Source: JBBSDV01 sp038240335
GTDB taxonomy: Bacteria; Chloroflexota; Dehalococcoidia; DSTF01; JACRBR01
Direction of reading: 5' to 3'
DNA: 14,655 nucleotides
Assembly (NCBI GenBank): GCA_038240335.1
Contig: JBBSDV010000074.1
Location: 1 to 14,655, forward strand
In this document: positions 6,752 to 13,689 of the stretch, piece by piece
How the letters are laid out: the number at the start of each line of letters is the position of its first letter
Position numbering within the stretch: position 1 is the first letter of the stretch
Notes under the pieces: generated by a model
What the model was told of the DNA's origin: nothing
The model's input: the letters and a program-made list of their open reading frames with translations, nothing else
Databases searched by the model: none
Made by a program: the position numbers and the translations under genes

Positions 6752-6757
6752 TACACT
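6752..6757 (+). promoter_or_regulatory. -10-like box TACACT upstream of the MBL hydrolase gene
   Basis: TACACT in the context CTCTACACTGACG sits 39 nt before the ATG at 6797. No good -35 lies 16-18 nt upstream. The same CTACACT string lies at similar distances before the genes starting at 9724 and 13505, which is the main support. Confidence 0.35.
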
Positions 6758-6796
6758 GACGGCGAACGTCACCCGACAACACGAAGGAGCAGCGCC

Positions 6797-7426
6797 ATGG
6801 CAACTGACGTGATCAAGGTCGGCCCGCTCGGGCCCTATGCCAACAATGCGTACGTCATCGTCGACCGCTCGACGAAGCAATCGATCTTCGTCGATGCACC
6901 GTTTGAAAGCGAGCGGGCGATCGAGGCGGCGCGCGAGACCGACGTCCAGATGATCATCGTCACGCACCGCCATGCCGATCACTGGGCGGCGATTGATCTC
7001 GTGAAGGAGTCACTTGCCGCGCCGGTGTGGTGCCACGAGGCCGATCGCGCGCCGTACGCCGCGAAGGTGTTCGACACGCTGAACGACGGCGACGTCGTAC
7101 CATTCGGCGAATCGAGCGTGCGCGTGATCCATACGCCGGGACACACGCCCGGAAGCATCTGCCTGCTCGTCGAGCGCGGCGACGGCCCGGTGTTGATCTC
7201 CGGTGACACTCTATTCCCGGGCGGGCCCGGACGGTCGGACAGTCCTGCCGCGCTGAAAGAAATGATCGACTCGATCGCGTCGCGGCTTCTGACGCTGCCC
7301 GACGCAACGGCGGTGTATCCGGGCCACGGGGACAACGGCTCGATCGCGGCTTCGAAACGAGAATATGCAGTCTTTACATCGAAGCCGCACGCCGGTGATG
7401 TTAGTGGCGACGTGACGTGGGAGTGA
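6797..7426 (+). CDS. Glyoxalase-II-like metallo-beta-lactamase fold hydrolase
   Basis: This 209-residue protein has the full metal-binding set of the superfamily: THRHADH (H57, H59, D61, H62), HTPGHTPGS (H115), SGDTLF (D137) and YPGHG (H177). The start PLGPYANNAYVIVD and the general layout match the short glyoxalase-II-like or YcbL-like group, which hydrolyses thioesters such as S-lactoylglutathione or related substrates. The long C-terminal substrate domain of classical glyoxalase II is absent. The exact substrate is unknown, and high-GC relatives often lack glutathione. There is no signal peptide, so it is cytoplasmic. AAGGAG (6784-6789) lies 7 nt before the ATG. The gene stands alone and converges on the minus-strand ORF that ends at 7451. 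Confidence 0.9.
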   Translation: MATDVIKVGPLGPYANNAYVIVDRSTKQSIFVDAPFESERAIEAARETDVQMIIVTHRHADHWAAIDLVKESLAAPVWCHEADRAPYAAKVFDTLNDGDVVPFGESSVRVIHTPGHTPGSICLLVERGDGPVLISGDTLFPGGPGRSDSPAALKEMIDSIASRLLTLPDATAVYPGHGDNGSIAASKREYAVFTSKPHAGDVSGDVTWE

Positions 7427-7450
7427 CGTTTGGCGGCAGGCCTGCGTCAG

Positions 7451-7633
7451 TTATTTGCGCCGGCGCTTCGTCCGAAAGCTGGCGTACGTCGCGAGCATCC
7501 CGAGCGCCGCGATCACGGTCGTAACGCTCGAAGGATCACCGGCGCCAGTGGTAAGCGGCATCACGATCATCATCGGACGAGAATACCGCCGAGCGGATTG
7601 CAACCGTATTGCGAATTGACGGTAACTGCCCAT
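7451..7633 (-). CDS. Doubtful 60-residue ORF with a sorting-signal-like C terminus
   Basis: The C-terminal half reads MPLTTGAGDPSS, then a hydrophobic helix (VTTVIAALGMLATYASF), then the basic tail RTKRRRK. That layout, a PxTG-like motif followed by a membrane helix and positive residues, is the form of sortase-type cell-surface sorting signals. The N-terminal half has no recognisable features. The ribosome site GGAAGG is very close (2 nt) to ATG 7633, and later starts at 7570/7567 lack one. It is in frame with the GYD-like gene upstream, separated only by that gene's TGA at 7678-7676. It may be a genuine small membrane protein, the decayed 3' end of a surface-protein gene, or chance. Confidence 0.35.
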   Translation of the reverse strand: MGSYRQFAIRLQSARRYSRPMMIVMPLTTGAGDPSSVTTVIAALGMLATYASFRTKRRRK

Positions 7634-7675
7634 CGCCTTCCTATCGATCCGGATGCCGTCGATCTGCCACGCGCT

Positions 7676-8017
7676 TCAGCCAGCGATGACGGCTTCTAGC
7701 ACGGAATCGAGATAAGCCCGTTCGATGCACGCGGGTCGGGGCGGCGGCGGCGCGACGGTCCCATCGTCGAACAGCAGCGACTCGATCGTTATCGGCACGC
7801 CGGGCAGGATCGACGTCGCGAGCGGCTCAATATCGCGCGCATCGCGCACGGCCGCGATGATCACGGCCATGCACTCGCCGCGATCGGGCAGGAGCACGAT
7901 CGAGTGCAGGCCGCGGCGGCGCAGAGTCGCGTCATGCCGCAGGATCGCAGCGCGAAGATCGGTGGCCGTCGGCCGTGGTTGTTGCGTCCAGTTTAGTATC
8001 GATACGTAAGTTCCCAT
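7676..8017 (-). CDS. GYD-like small protein (dimeric alpha/beta-barrel type)
   Basis: This 113-residue protein begins MGTYVSILNWTQQP, which closely resembles the first strand of GYD-domain proteins (typically TYIxLLNWTxQG). The middle GECMAVIIAAVRDARDIEPL matches the second strand and helix, where GYD proteins have YDVVAIVEAPDD. The last strand is VPITIESLLF. The Gly-Tyr-Asp motif itself is not kept (GEC here), so I call it GYD-like only. A Pro-rich linker (APPPPRP) and a short helix extend the C terminus. The function of GYD proteins is not settled; they are small cytoplasmic dimers. ATG 8017 has GAGG (8027-8024) 6 nt upstream, which is why I prefer it over ATG 8029. Confidence 0.65.
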   Translation of the reverse strand: MGTYVSILNWTQQPRPTATDLRAAILRHDATLRRRGLHSIVLLPDRGECMAVIIAAVRDARDIEPLATSILPGVPITIESLLFDDGTVAPPPPRPACIERAYLDSVLEAVIAG

Positions 8018-8407
8018 CTCGCACCTCACGTTATTGCCGCGCCATTGCCGCGCCGCGGGGAGCCCAACGGACAGCTGGTGCGGCGCATCCCCGGCCGTTT
8101 TCCATTTCGGCCCTCGCTATTGGTATCGGAGGCGCATCGCCGCGAAGTGCTATGCAAGTGTTAATTCGCGCGTTGCAATGACGTGGCACCGGTGCGGGAA
8201 AGCCACGTTGGCGGGTTCGACGCGAAGCTGGCGTGAAGATGGGTGTGTTCGGTCTGGCAAAGAAGCGCATGGTTCGTCGCGAGCCGCGAATGCAGCGATA
8301 CGTCATTCATATGCGGCACGGCGTGCGCAGTTACCCGAGGCATAGACACTCGACCTAGGACTGCATCGCCGGTGACGCTCAGACGGCGCCCGGCGGGTGC
8401 TTCGAGT
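8018..8407. other. 390-bp intergenic region between the GYD-like gene and the alkyl-sulfatase-type gene
   Basis: No supportable gene is seen on either strand. It contains an 11-bp tandem duplication ATTGCCGCGCC (8033-8043, 8044-8054) just upstream of the GYD-like gene. It also contains an inverted repeat CGCGAA/TTCGCG (8141-8146, 8165-8170) and a hairpin ACGTGGC/GCCACGT (8181-8187, 8202-8208) with a 14-nt loop. None has a T-run. One of these may end the transcript of the gene stopping at 8408, but this cannot be decided from sequence. Confidence 0.45.
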
Positions 8408-9724
8408 CTAGTACTGCCCCGCGAGATCCCGCTTGCCTTGATCGCTGGCGAGGGCGGCGTGGTTGAGGATGTTGCGAGACATCGAGGACGACTCGCCCTT
8501 CGCGCGCGCGGCGTAGACGTCGCGGCGCAGCGCATGCGCCTCCTTTGAGTCGGGTTCGGCGAGCACCGCGTATTCGACGATGTGGCACGCGAGGCGCAGG
8601 TTGCCCTCCGTCTGCAGCTCGCCGGCGCGCGCGAGCACCTTGTCGAGACCGCCTGCCATCATTACCCACTCACGCGCCTGCTCGGCACGCGGCGCCGGCA
8701 GCAGGTTGTCGGGCTCGCCGTCGTACCAGCCGCCATAGAGCCGCCAGATGTTGCGCAGGATGAACTGCGGGTGGTCGTACACCGGCTTCAGGTACGGCTT
8801 GTCGAGGAGGTGCTGCGGCATCACGACCTCGTGGAGCACGCGATCGAGCGGCGCACCGGCGTTCATCAGCGCCAGCACCTGTCCCTCGAGCGACTCCAGC
8901 AGGTCGGCGGTGTCGGTGAGCGCCGTCGCGATCCTGTCGGCGCCAAAGATCGGCATGCCGTGCCCCGGCAGCATCGTCTCCGCGCCGAGCGCGCACATCT
9001 GCCGCAGCGCCGTCGCCCACTCGCCCGCATAGCGCTGCACCTTCTGCGGATTGCCGGCGTTCGACGCGGCCCAGATAAACAGATCTCCCGGCGCCAGGAG
9101 CTTTCGCTCCGGGATCCACGTCCACGTCGCATCATCGGTCTCGCCGCGGGCGTGCCGCAGCTCGAACGTCAGGTCGCCGTTGCGGAACGTCAGCGCGTTG
9201 TCGTACGTCACATCCGGGTAGCGGAACTGATCCGGCCACGAGAACCCGCGGCCCGGCGTCTGACCTGTGCCGAGCGTGCGCATCGGGAAGGCGAACTGGC
9301 GGATGTTGATTGCGGTGTTCCACCCCTGCGTCTTCTTATAGCGATCGAAGTTCGCGCCGAGACCGGCATGGCCGTAGACGAGGGGCCGTGCCCAGCGCTT
9401 CTCGTCGGCCTCGCGCTCGAACGGGCCTACACCGAAGATGTGGTCGACGTGATGATGCGAGAAGACTGCGGCGGCGAGCCGCCGATCGGGTCGCCACTTG
9501 CGGACGGCCTCGAAGACCTTAGCCGTGTCGGTGAACGCGCCCGTGTCGAGCATGACGAGAGCGTCGCCGGTGTCGATCGTGTTGACGCTGGCGAACCCTT
9601 TGTAGAAGAGCACGCCGTCGAGGAGCTCCTGCCCCTCGGTGTACTGCGCCGTCACCGGATGCGCCTCGGAAGACTCGAGCGTCCCGTTCCACAGCCGCTC
9701 CGCCAGGTCTCTGATGTCGGGCAT
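8408..9724 (-). CDS. Alkyl-sulfatase-type metallo-beta-lactamase (lacks the SCP2-like domain)
   Basis: This 438-residue protein resembles type III alkyl sulfatases (SdsA1/BDS1 group), which remove sulfate from alkyl sulfate esters. The metal motif SHHHVDH lies at 89-95 (H90, H92, D94, H95), HARGETDD at 191-198, APGD at 211-214 and LPGHG at 252-256. The helical segment LYGGWYDGEPDNLLPAP (329-345) is typical of the alkyl-sulfatase dimerisation domain. Classical members are about 630-660 residues, with a signal peptide and a C-terminal SCP2-like lipid-binding domain. This one has neither, so it is probably cytoplasmic and may act on another substrate. AAGGAG (9738-9733) is 8 nt before the ATG. 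A TACACT box lies at 9763-9758. Confidence 0.87.
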   Translation of the reverse strand: MPDIRDLAERLWNGTLESSEAHPVTAQYTEGQELLDGVLFYKGFASVNTIDTGDALVMLDTGAFTDTAKVFEAVRKWRPDRRLAAAVFSHHHVDHIFGVGPFEREADEKRWARPLVYGHAGLGANFDRYKKTQGWNTAINIRQFAFPMRTLGTGQTPGRGFSWPDQFRYPDVTYDNALTFRNGDLTFELRHARGETDDATWTWIPERKLLAPGDLFIWAASNAGNPQKVQRYAGEWATALRQMCALGAETMLPGHGMPIFGADRIATALTDTADLLESLEGQVLALMNAGAPLDRVLHEVVMPQHLLDKPYLKPVYDHPQFILRNIWRLYGGWYDGEPDNLLPAPRAEQAREWVMMAGGLDKVLARAGELQTEGNLRLACHIVEYAVLAEPDSKEAHALRRDVYAARAKGESSSMSRNILNHAALASDQGKRDLAGQY

Positions 9725-9757
9725 CGGTGTGTCTCCTTTTTGTTGTGGTTGGGACGA

Positions 9758-9763
9758 AGTGTA
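9758..9763 (-). promoter_or_regulatory. -10-like box TACACT upstream of the alkyl-sulfatase-type gene
   Basis: On the minus strand, TACACT (9763-9758) in CCCTACACTTCG lies 33 nt before the ATG. The perfect 12-nt palindrome GGCCGTACGGCC (9773-9784) overlaps where the spacer and -35 would be, so it could be an operator. No recognisable -35 is present. Confidence 0.35.
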
Positions 9764-9967
9764 GGGGTTGGTGGCCGTACGGCCTAGCGCAGGCAGTTCG
9801 CCGCGGAAGCTAGGCGTTGGAGACGGGATGTTGCAGGGCGCAGAGGTGACGCAGCGGCGCGTACGAATCGCGGAACCCGCGTGTTGATCCCTCTCCCCTG
9901 GACAGAGAGTGACGACACGCAGTGGTCAGGGTTAGGGATGCCGATGGCACCAACTTGCCTCATTTCT

Positions 9968-10005
9968 CACCTCTCACTTCCAACCGCCCACCTCTGACTT
10001 CCAAC
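9968..10005. repeat. Pyrimidine-rich 21-bp-period direct repeat (two copies)
   Basis: CACCTCTCACTTCCAAC (9968-9984) and CACCTCTGACTTCCAAC (9989-10005) match at 16 of 17 positions and are spaced by 21 bp. They lie between the alkyl-sulfatase-type gene and the end of the DNA glycosylase gene. Similar text with GACTTCCAG occurs at 11026-11063, and a purine-rich relative at 10856-10896. Confidence 0.65.
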
Positions 10006-10016
10006 GACCCAATCGA

Positions 10017-10844
10017 CTACCGCTGGCACGTCCGGCACCAACTGGTGATGCGCTGGTTCGGCGTGATCTCCGTGATATGCGTGCCGCAGCGGGGGCAGCG
10101 GCCAGTGTCCTTGTCAGCGCCCGGCGGCGCGCCCTTTCGATGCACCTTCAGGTGCTCTCGCCACTCTTCGTAGTCGAGCGACTCACGGAAGTGCTCCGTC
10201 ACGATGGGGATCGATCGATCCATCACCGTATGCAGCGCGCGGTAGAGCGACCCAATCTCGTCGTCGGACATCGTCGACCGCTTGCGGAACGGCTCGACCC
10301 GCGCTTCCCACAGGATCTCGTCCGAGTAGGCGTTGCCAACGCCCGCGATGAACTTGTGATTAGTCAGCACGTTCTTGATTGCGCCGGGATGCTTGCGGAT
10401 GCGCTGCCGGAACTCCTCCTCCGTGACCTCGAGCGCGTCCGGTCCCATGTCAGCGAACATCGGCACCGACATCATCTCGTCGGCGGGCACGATGTAGATC
10501 TTGCCCATCAACATGCGGTCGGCGTAGCGCAGCTGCCAGCCGTTTTCGAACATCATGCTGATGCACGTTTTCGCGGCGACCTTCGCCTTGGGCTGCACGT
10601 ACTGGAAGCGCCCGGTCAGCATCGGATTGATGACGAGCACGCGCTCGTCGGCGAGCGGGAACAGCAGGAACTTGCCGCGCCGCAGCACGTAGCCGAAGCG
10701 ATTGCCCGTCAGCGTCGCCTCGAAGTCGGCGCCCGGCACGCGGAGAATGTACGGGATCAGCGCCCGCGCCTGGGTGATCTCGACGCCGACGATGCGCTCG
10801 TTAAGGAAGCTGCGTATCGCCTCCAGGTCGGGTATCTCGGGCAT
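10017..10844 (-). CDS. Fpg/Nei (MutM-like) family DNA glycosylase, divergent
   Basis: This 275-residue base-excision repair enzyme removes oxidised bases and cuts the abasic strand. MPEIPDLEAI keeps the catalytic Pro2 and Glu3; K58 in LRRGKFL is the conserved beta-hairpin lysine. GVGNAYSDEILWEA (168-181) is the helix-two-turn-helix signature. C250, C253, C270 and C273 form the C-terminal zinc finger, with R265 before its second half. Where standard Fpg has a PRRFG loop, this protein has ADRMLMG (108-114), so it belongs to a divergent branch and the lesion preference is uncertain. The frame is open upstream to 10964, but Pro2 chemistry needs ATG 10844 as the start. There is no clear ribosome site, and CATACT ends 6 nt before the ATG, so a leaderless mRNA is possible. 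Confidence 0.9.
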   Translation of the reverse strand: MPEIPDLEAIRSFLNERIVGVEITQARALIPYILRVPGADFEATLTGNRFGYVLRRGKFLLFPLADERVLVINPMLTGRFQYVQPKAKVAAKTCISMMFENGWQLRYADRMLMGKIYIVPADEMMSVPMFADMGPDALEVTEEEFRQRIRKHPGAIKNVLTNHKFIAGVGNAYSDEILWEARVEPFRKRSTMSDDEIGSLYRALHTVMDRSIPIVTEHFRESLDYEEWREHLKVHRKGAPPGADKDTGRCPRCGTHITEITPNQRITSWCRTCQR

Positions 10845-10855
10845 GGCGTCAGTAT

Positions 10856-10896
10856 GAAGCGGGCAGCGGGAAGCGGGAAGCGGGAAGCGGGAACGG
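10856..10896. repeat. 7-bp tandem repeat (GAAGCGG) abutting the DNA glycosylase start
   Basis: Five 7-bp units run from 10856 to 10890. All read GAAGCGG except the second (GCAGCGG). A shortened unit GAACGG follows to 10896. On the minus strand it is a CCGCTTC array ending 11 nt before the ATG, in the place of the promoter of the gene starting at 10844. Confidence 0.85.
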
Positions 10897-10980
10897 CGAC
10901 CACAGTCGAGAGAGGCAGGCGCACGGAGCCGAAGCTGGATCTGCGGCGGGGAGGGGGCCCTCAATGATTCGAGGGCGAGA

Positions 10981-11009
10981 ACAGAGGCCGGATGTCATCC
11001 GGCCTCTGT
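10981..11009 (-). terminator. Terminator hairpin downstream of pnp
   Basis: A perfect 13-bp stem, ACAGAGGCCGGAT (10981-10993) with ATCCGGCCTCTGT (10997-11009), has a 3-nt loop. It lies 72-101 nt after the pnp stop on the minus strand. TTCTCG follows on the minus strand, so the T-run is weak. The stem is strong enough to protect the 3' end as well. Confidence 0.6.
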
Positions 11010-11025
11010 AGTTTACTCGTTCTGG

Positions 11026-11063
11026 TCCAACTTCCCGTCCCGCGTCCCGCTTCCGACTTCCAG
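11026..11063. repeat. Pyrimidine-rich repeat related to 9968-10005
   Basis: CCAACTTCCCGTCCCGCG, then TCCCGCTTCCGACTTCCAG. It combines the CCCGCTTC unit of the array at 10856-10896 (complementary strand) with the GACTTCCA unit of 9989-10005. It is non-coding, between the pnp stop and its terminator hairpin. Confidence 0.45.
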
Positions 11064-11081
11064 CCGTCGCAGTGGCCGCCG

Positions 11082-13505
11082 CTAGTCGTTCGTGAAGGGC
11101 GCCTTCGGGGGGCCGGGAGGGCCATCGCCGCGGAGGCCGGGGGCGCGGCCGCCATCGGCGCTGCGAGCCGGGCCGCCGTTGCCACCGCCGGCATAGCCAC
11201 CGCCGCCGCCGCCACCGGGCCGCCGGTCTCGACCGCCGCCACCGCCACCGCCGCCGCCGCCGCCGTACCCACCACCGCCGCCGCGCGGACCACCTCGGTC
11301 GCCGCCGCCACCACCGCCGCCGCCACCGCCACGCGGGCCGCCGCGGTCACCACCGCCCTCGCGAGGGGGCCGGCTGTTGCGCTCGGCCTGCTGTCGAGCC
11401 ACGACGGCCGCGGGGTCGGTCTCGCCGGAGAGCACTGCCCTGCGGGAGAGGTTGATACGGCCCATCGAGTCGACCTCGGTGACCATCACTTGCACTTCAT
11501 CGCCGATATTGACGACGTCCTCGACCGACGGCACGCGGAAGTCCGCGAGCTCACTGATGTGGACGAGGCCGTCCTTGCCGGGCGCGATCTCGACGAACGC
11601 CCCGAAATTCATGATCCGGGCGACGCGGCCGGTGTAAATCTGGCCGACCTCGACGTCCTTCGTCATGCCTTCGATGATCGCGATGGCGCGCTGTGCCGAC
11701 TGCTCGTCGGTCGCGCCGATGAACACCGAACCGTCGTCCTCGATGTCGACCGTGCAGCCCGTCTCCTCGATGATCGAGCGGATGACGCGGCCACCCGGGC
11801 CGATTACCGTGCCGATCTTGGAGGGATCGATCTGCAGGCGGTGCATGCGGGGCGCGTAGGGAGACATCTCCTTGCGCGGCTCCTCGATCGCCTCGAGCAT
11901 CTTGCCCATGATGTGCATACGGCCGACGCGCGCCTGCATGACGGCGTCGCGGAGCACCGCCATCGGGATGCCCTGGATCTTGATGTCCATCTGGAGGGCG
12001 GTAATGCCCTCTTCGGTACCGGCGACCTTGAAGTCCATATCGCCCATGTTGTCTTCGAGGCCGGCGATGTCGGTGAGCACCTTGTACTTGCCGTCGCCGC
12101 CTATGATCAGGCCCATCGCGACGCCCGCCACGGGCGACTTGATCGGCACGCCGGCGTCCATCAGCGAGAGGATGCTGCCGCAGGCGCTGCCCATCGACGT
12201 ACTGCCGTTGCTGGAGAGCACTTCCGAGACGATGCGGATGGTGTACGGAAAGTCGTCGACGCTCGGCAGCACCGGTGATACCGCGCGCTCGGCGAGGGCG
12301 CCGTGGCCGATCTCGCGCCGCCCCGCGCCGCCCATGCGGCCCGTCTCGCCGACCGAGTACGGCGGGAAGTTGTAGTGGTGCATGAAACGCTTGGAGTCGT
12401 TCGGCGAGAGGTTATCGAGGCGCTGGGCATCGCCGACGCCACCGAGCGTGGTAATGCTGAGCACCTGCGTCTGGCCGCGCGTGAACAGCCCCGTACCGTG
12501 GACTCGCGGGAGGACGCCGACCTGGCACCAGATCGGCCGTACTTCATTCGAGCGCCGACCGTCGGGCCGCTTGTCGTCGTCCAAGATCGACTGCCGTACG
12601 GTGTTCTTCACGAACGCATCGAGCGCGTCGCCGACGGCCTTCTCGCCGTACTCGTCGCCGTACTTCGCGACGAGGGTGGTCTTGTGATCCTCGAGCGCGC
12701 CCTGCCGTTCGTCCTTCGCCAGCGCGAGGAACTCCTCGACGTTGCCGGCGAGGTCGGCGAAGACGTTCTTCTTGAGGTCGTCCGGCAGCGCGGGCGACGT
12801 GAACTCCCACTTGACGGGGTGGAACGCCGCGATCATCTCTTCCTGGAGCTCGATCAGGATCTGGTTCTGCTGCTGGGCGAACTCCATCGCGCCGAGGATG
12901 ATCTCCTCCGGTGCTTCGTTGGCGCCCGCTTCGACCATCATGATCGCGTTCTTCGTGCCGGCGACGACGATGTCGATGAGGCTGTCCTCGAGCTGCTGGA
13001 ACGTCGGATTGACGACGTACTCGCCGTCGATGTAGCCGACGCGCACGGAGCTGACGGGGCCGGCGAACGGCACGTCGGAGATGCAGAGCGCGGCGGACGC
13101 GCCGACGGTGCCGAGGACGTCCGGGTCATTCTCCTTGTCGACCGCCATCACGGTGATGACGATCTGCACCTCATTGCGCATGCCCTTTGGGAAGAGCGGG
13201 CGCAGTGGCCGATCTGTCAGCCGGGCGCTGAGGATGGCTTCGGTGCTGGGGCGTCCTTCGCGACGGAAGAACGAGCCGGGGATCTTGCCCGCGGCGTACA
13301 TCTTCTCCTCGAAGTCGATGGTCAGCGGGAAGAAGTCCATGTTGGGGCGCGGCTGGCGGGCCATCGTCGCCGTGCAGAGCGCAACGGTGTCGCCGTAGCG
13401 GATCCAGACTGCGCCGCCGGCGAGTCCGGCGATGCGGCCCGTCTCGATGCTCAGCGTCTTGCCGCCGAGCTCGCGGGTGAATGTCTTAATGTCGGGCATG
13501 GCCAT
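11082..13505 (-). CDS. pnp: Polyribonucleotide nucleotidyltransferase (PNPase) with a Gly/Arg-rich tail
   Basis: An 807-residue phosphorolytic 3'-5' exoribonuclease, the trimeric core enzyme of RNA decay. Domains in order: first RNase PH-like domain (about 10-140), helical linker (about 240-310), second catalytic RNase PH-like domain (about 320-545) with GRREIGHGALAERA (395-408) and GDMDFKVAGT (488-497), whose aspartates bind metal. A KH domain (about 555-615) follows with IGPGG (568-572), then an S1 domain (about 620-690) with NFGAFVEI and GLVHISEL. The usual protein ends near here. This one adds a tail (about 712-807) of RGG-like and poly-Gly runs. GGAGG (13520-13516) lies 10 nt before ATG 13505; a second ATG at 13499 is possible. 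It follows rpsO on the same strand, as in most bacteria. Confidence 0.98.
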   Translation of the reverse strand: MAMPDIKTFTRELGGKTLSIETGRIAGLAGGAVWIRYGDTVALCTATMARQPRPNMDFFPLTIDFEEKMYAAGKIPGSFFRREGRPSTEAILSARLTDRPLRPLFPKGMRNEVQIVITVMAVDKENDPDVLGTVGASAALCISDVPFAGPVSSVRVGYIDGEYVVNPTFQQLEDSLIDIVVAGTKNAIMMVEAGANEAPEEIILGAMEFAQQQNQILIELQEEMIAAFHPVKWEFTSPALPDDLKKNVFADLAGNVEEFLALAKDERQGALEDHKTTLVAKYGDEYGEKAVGDALDAFVKNTVRQSILDDDKRPDGRRSNEVRPIWCQVGVLPRVHGTGLFTRGQTQVLSITTLGGVGDAQRLDNLSPNDSKRFMHHYNFPPYSVGETGRMGGAGRREIGHGALAERAVSPVLPSVDDFPYTIRIVSEVLSSNGSTSMGSACGSILSLMDAGVPIKSPVAGVAMGLIIGGDGKYKVLTDIAGLEDNMGDMDFKVAGTEEGITALQMDIKIQGIPMAVLRDAVMQARVGRMHIMGKMLEAIEEPRKEMSPYAPRMHRLQIDPSKIGTVIGPGGRVIRSIIEETGCTVDIEDDGSVFIGATDEQSAQRAIAIIEGMTKDVEVGQIYTGRVARIMNFGAFVEIAPGKDGLVHISELADFRVPSVEDVVNIGDEVQVMVTEVDSMGRINLSRRAVLSGETDPAAVVARQQAERNSRPPREGGGDRGGPRGGGGGGGGGGDRGGPRGGGGGYGGGGGGGGGGGRDRRPGGGGGGGYAGGGNGGPARSADGGRAPGLRGDGPPGPPKAPFTND

Positions 13506-13548
13506 GTATCAGGAACCTCCGTCCTTTGTGTTGGTGGCTACGAGTGCG

Positions 13549-13554
13549 AGTGTA
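13549..13554 (-). promoter_or_regulatory. -10-like box TACACT upstream of pnp
   Basis: On the minus strand, TACACT (13554-13549) in GACTACACTCGC lies 43 nt before the pnp ATG, with no good -35. It would give pnp a promoter of its own in addition to readthrough from rpsO. Confidence 0.35.
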
Positions 13555-13689
13555 GTCGTACCGGGGTGGTGTGCGAGTGCAGCGGCAGATTCTCCGCGGC
13601 TGTGTCGAGGGCTCGAGGTGGGGGATCGTCGGGCAGTTCGCGCCTTGCGAACGTCGTCCACATGCCCGTTGCTCGAGGCTGACTAGCCG

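Noticed and set aside
8582..9787. 401-codon plus-strand open frame opposite the alkyl-sulfatase-type gene
   Set aside because: It is antisense to a gene with a complete catalytic motif set and a good ribosome site. The translation has no recognisable domain.
9895..9918. CTCTCCCCTGGACAGAGAG as a terminator
   Set aside because: The arms are short and imperfect, there is no T-run, and it is upstream of one minus-strand gene and some 100 nt past the end of the other. I could not support a function.
10077..10967. 296-codon plus-strand open frame opposite the DNA glycosylase gene
   Set aside because: It is antisense to a protein with intact Pro2, Lys and zinc-finger residues.
10992..13682. Two long plus-strand open frames (428 and 459 codons) opposite pnp
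   Set aside because: They are antisense shadows of a certain gene. Their Ala/Asp/Arg/His-rich text with no domain is what GC-rich codons give when read backwards.
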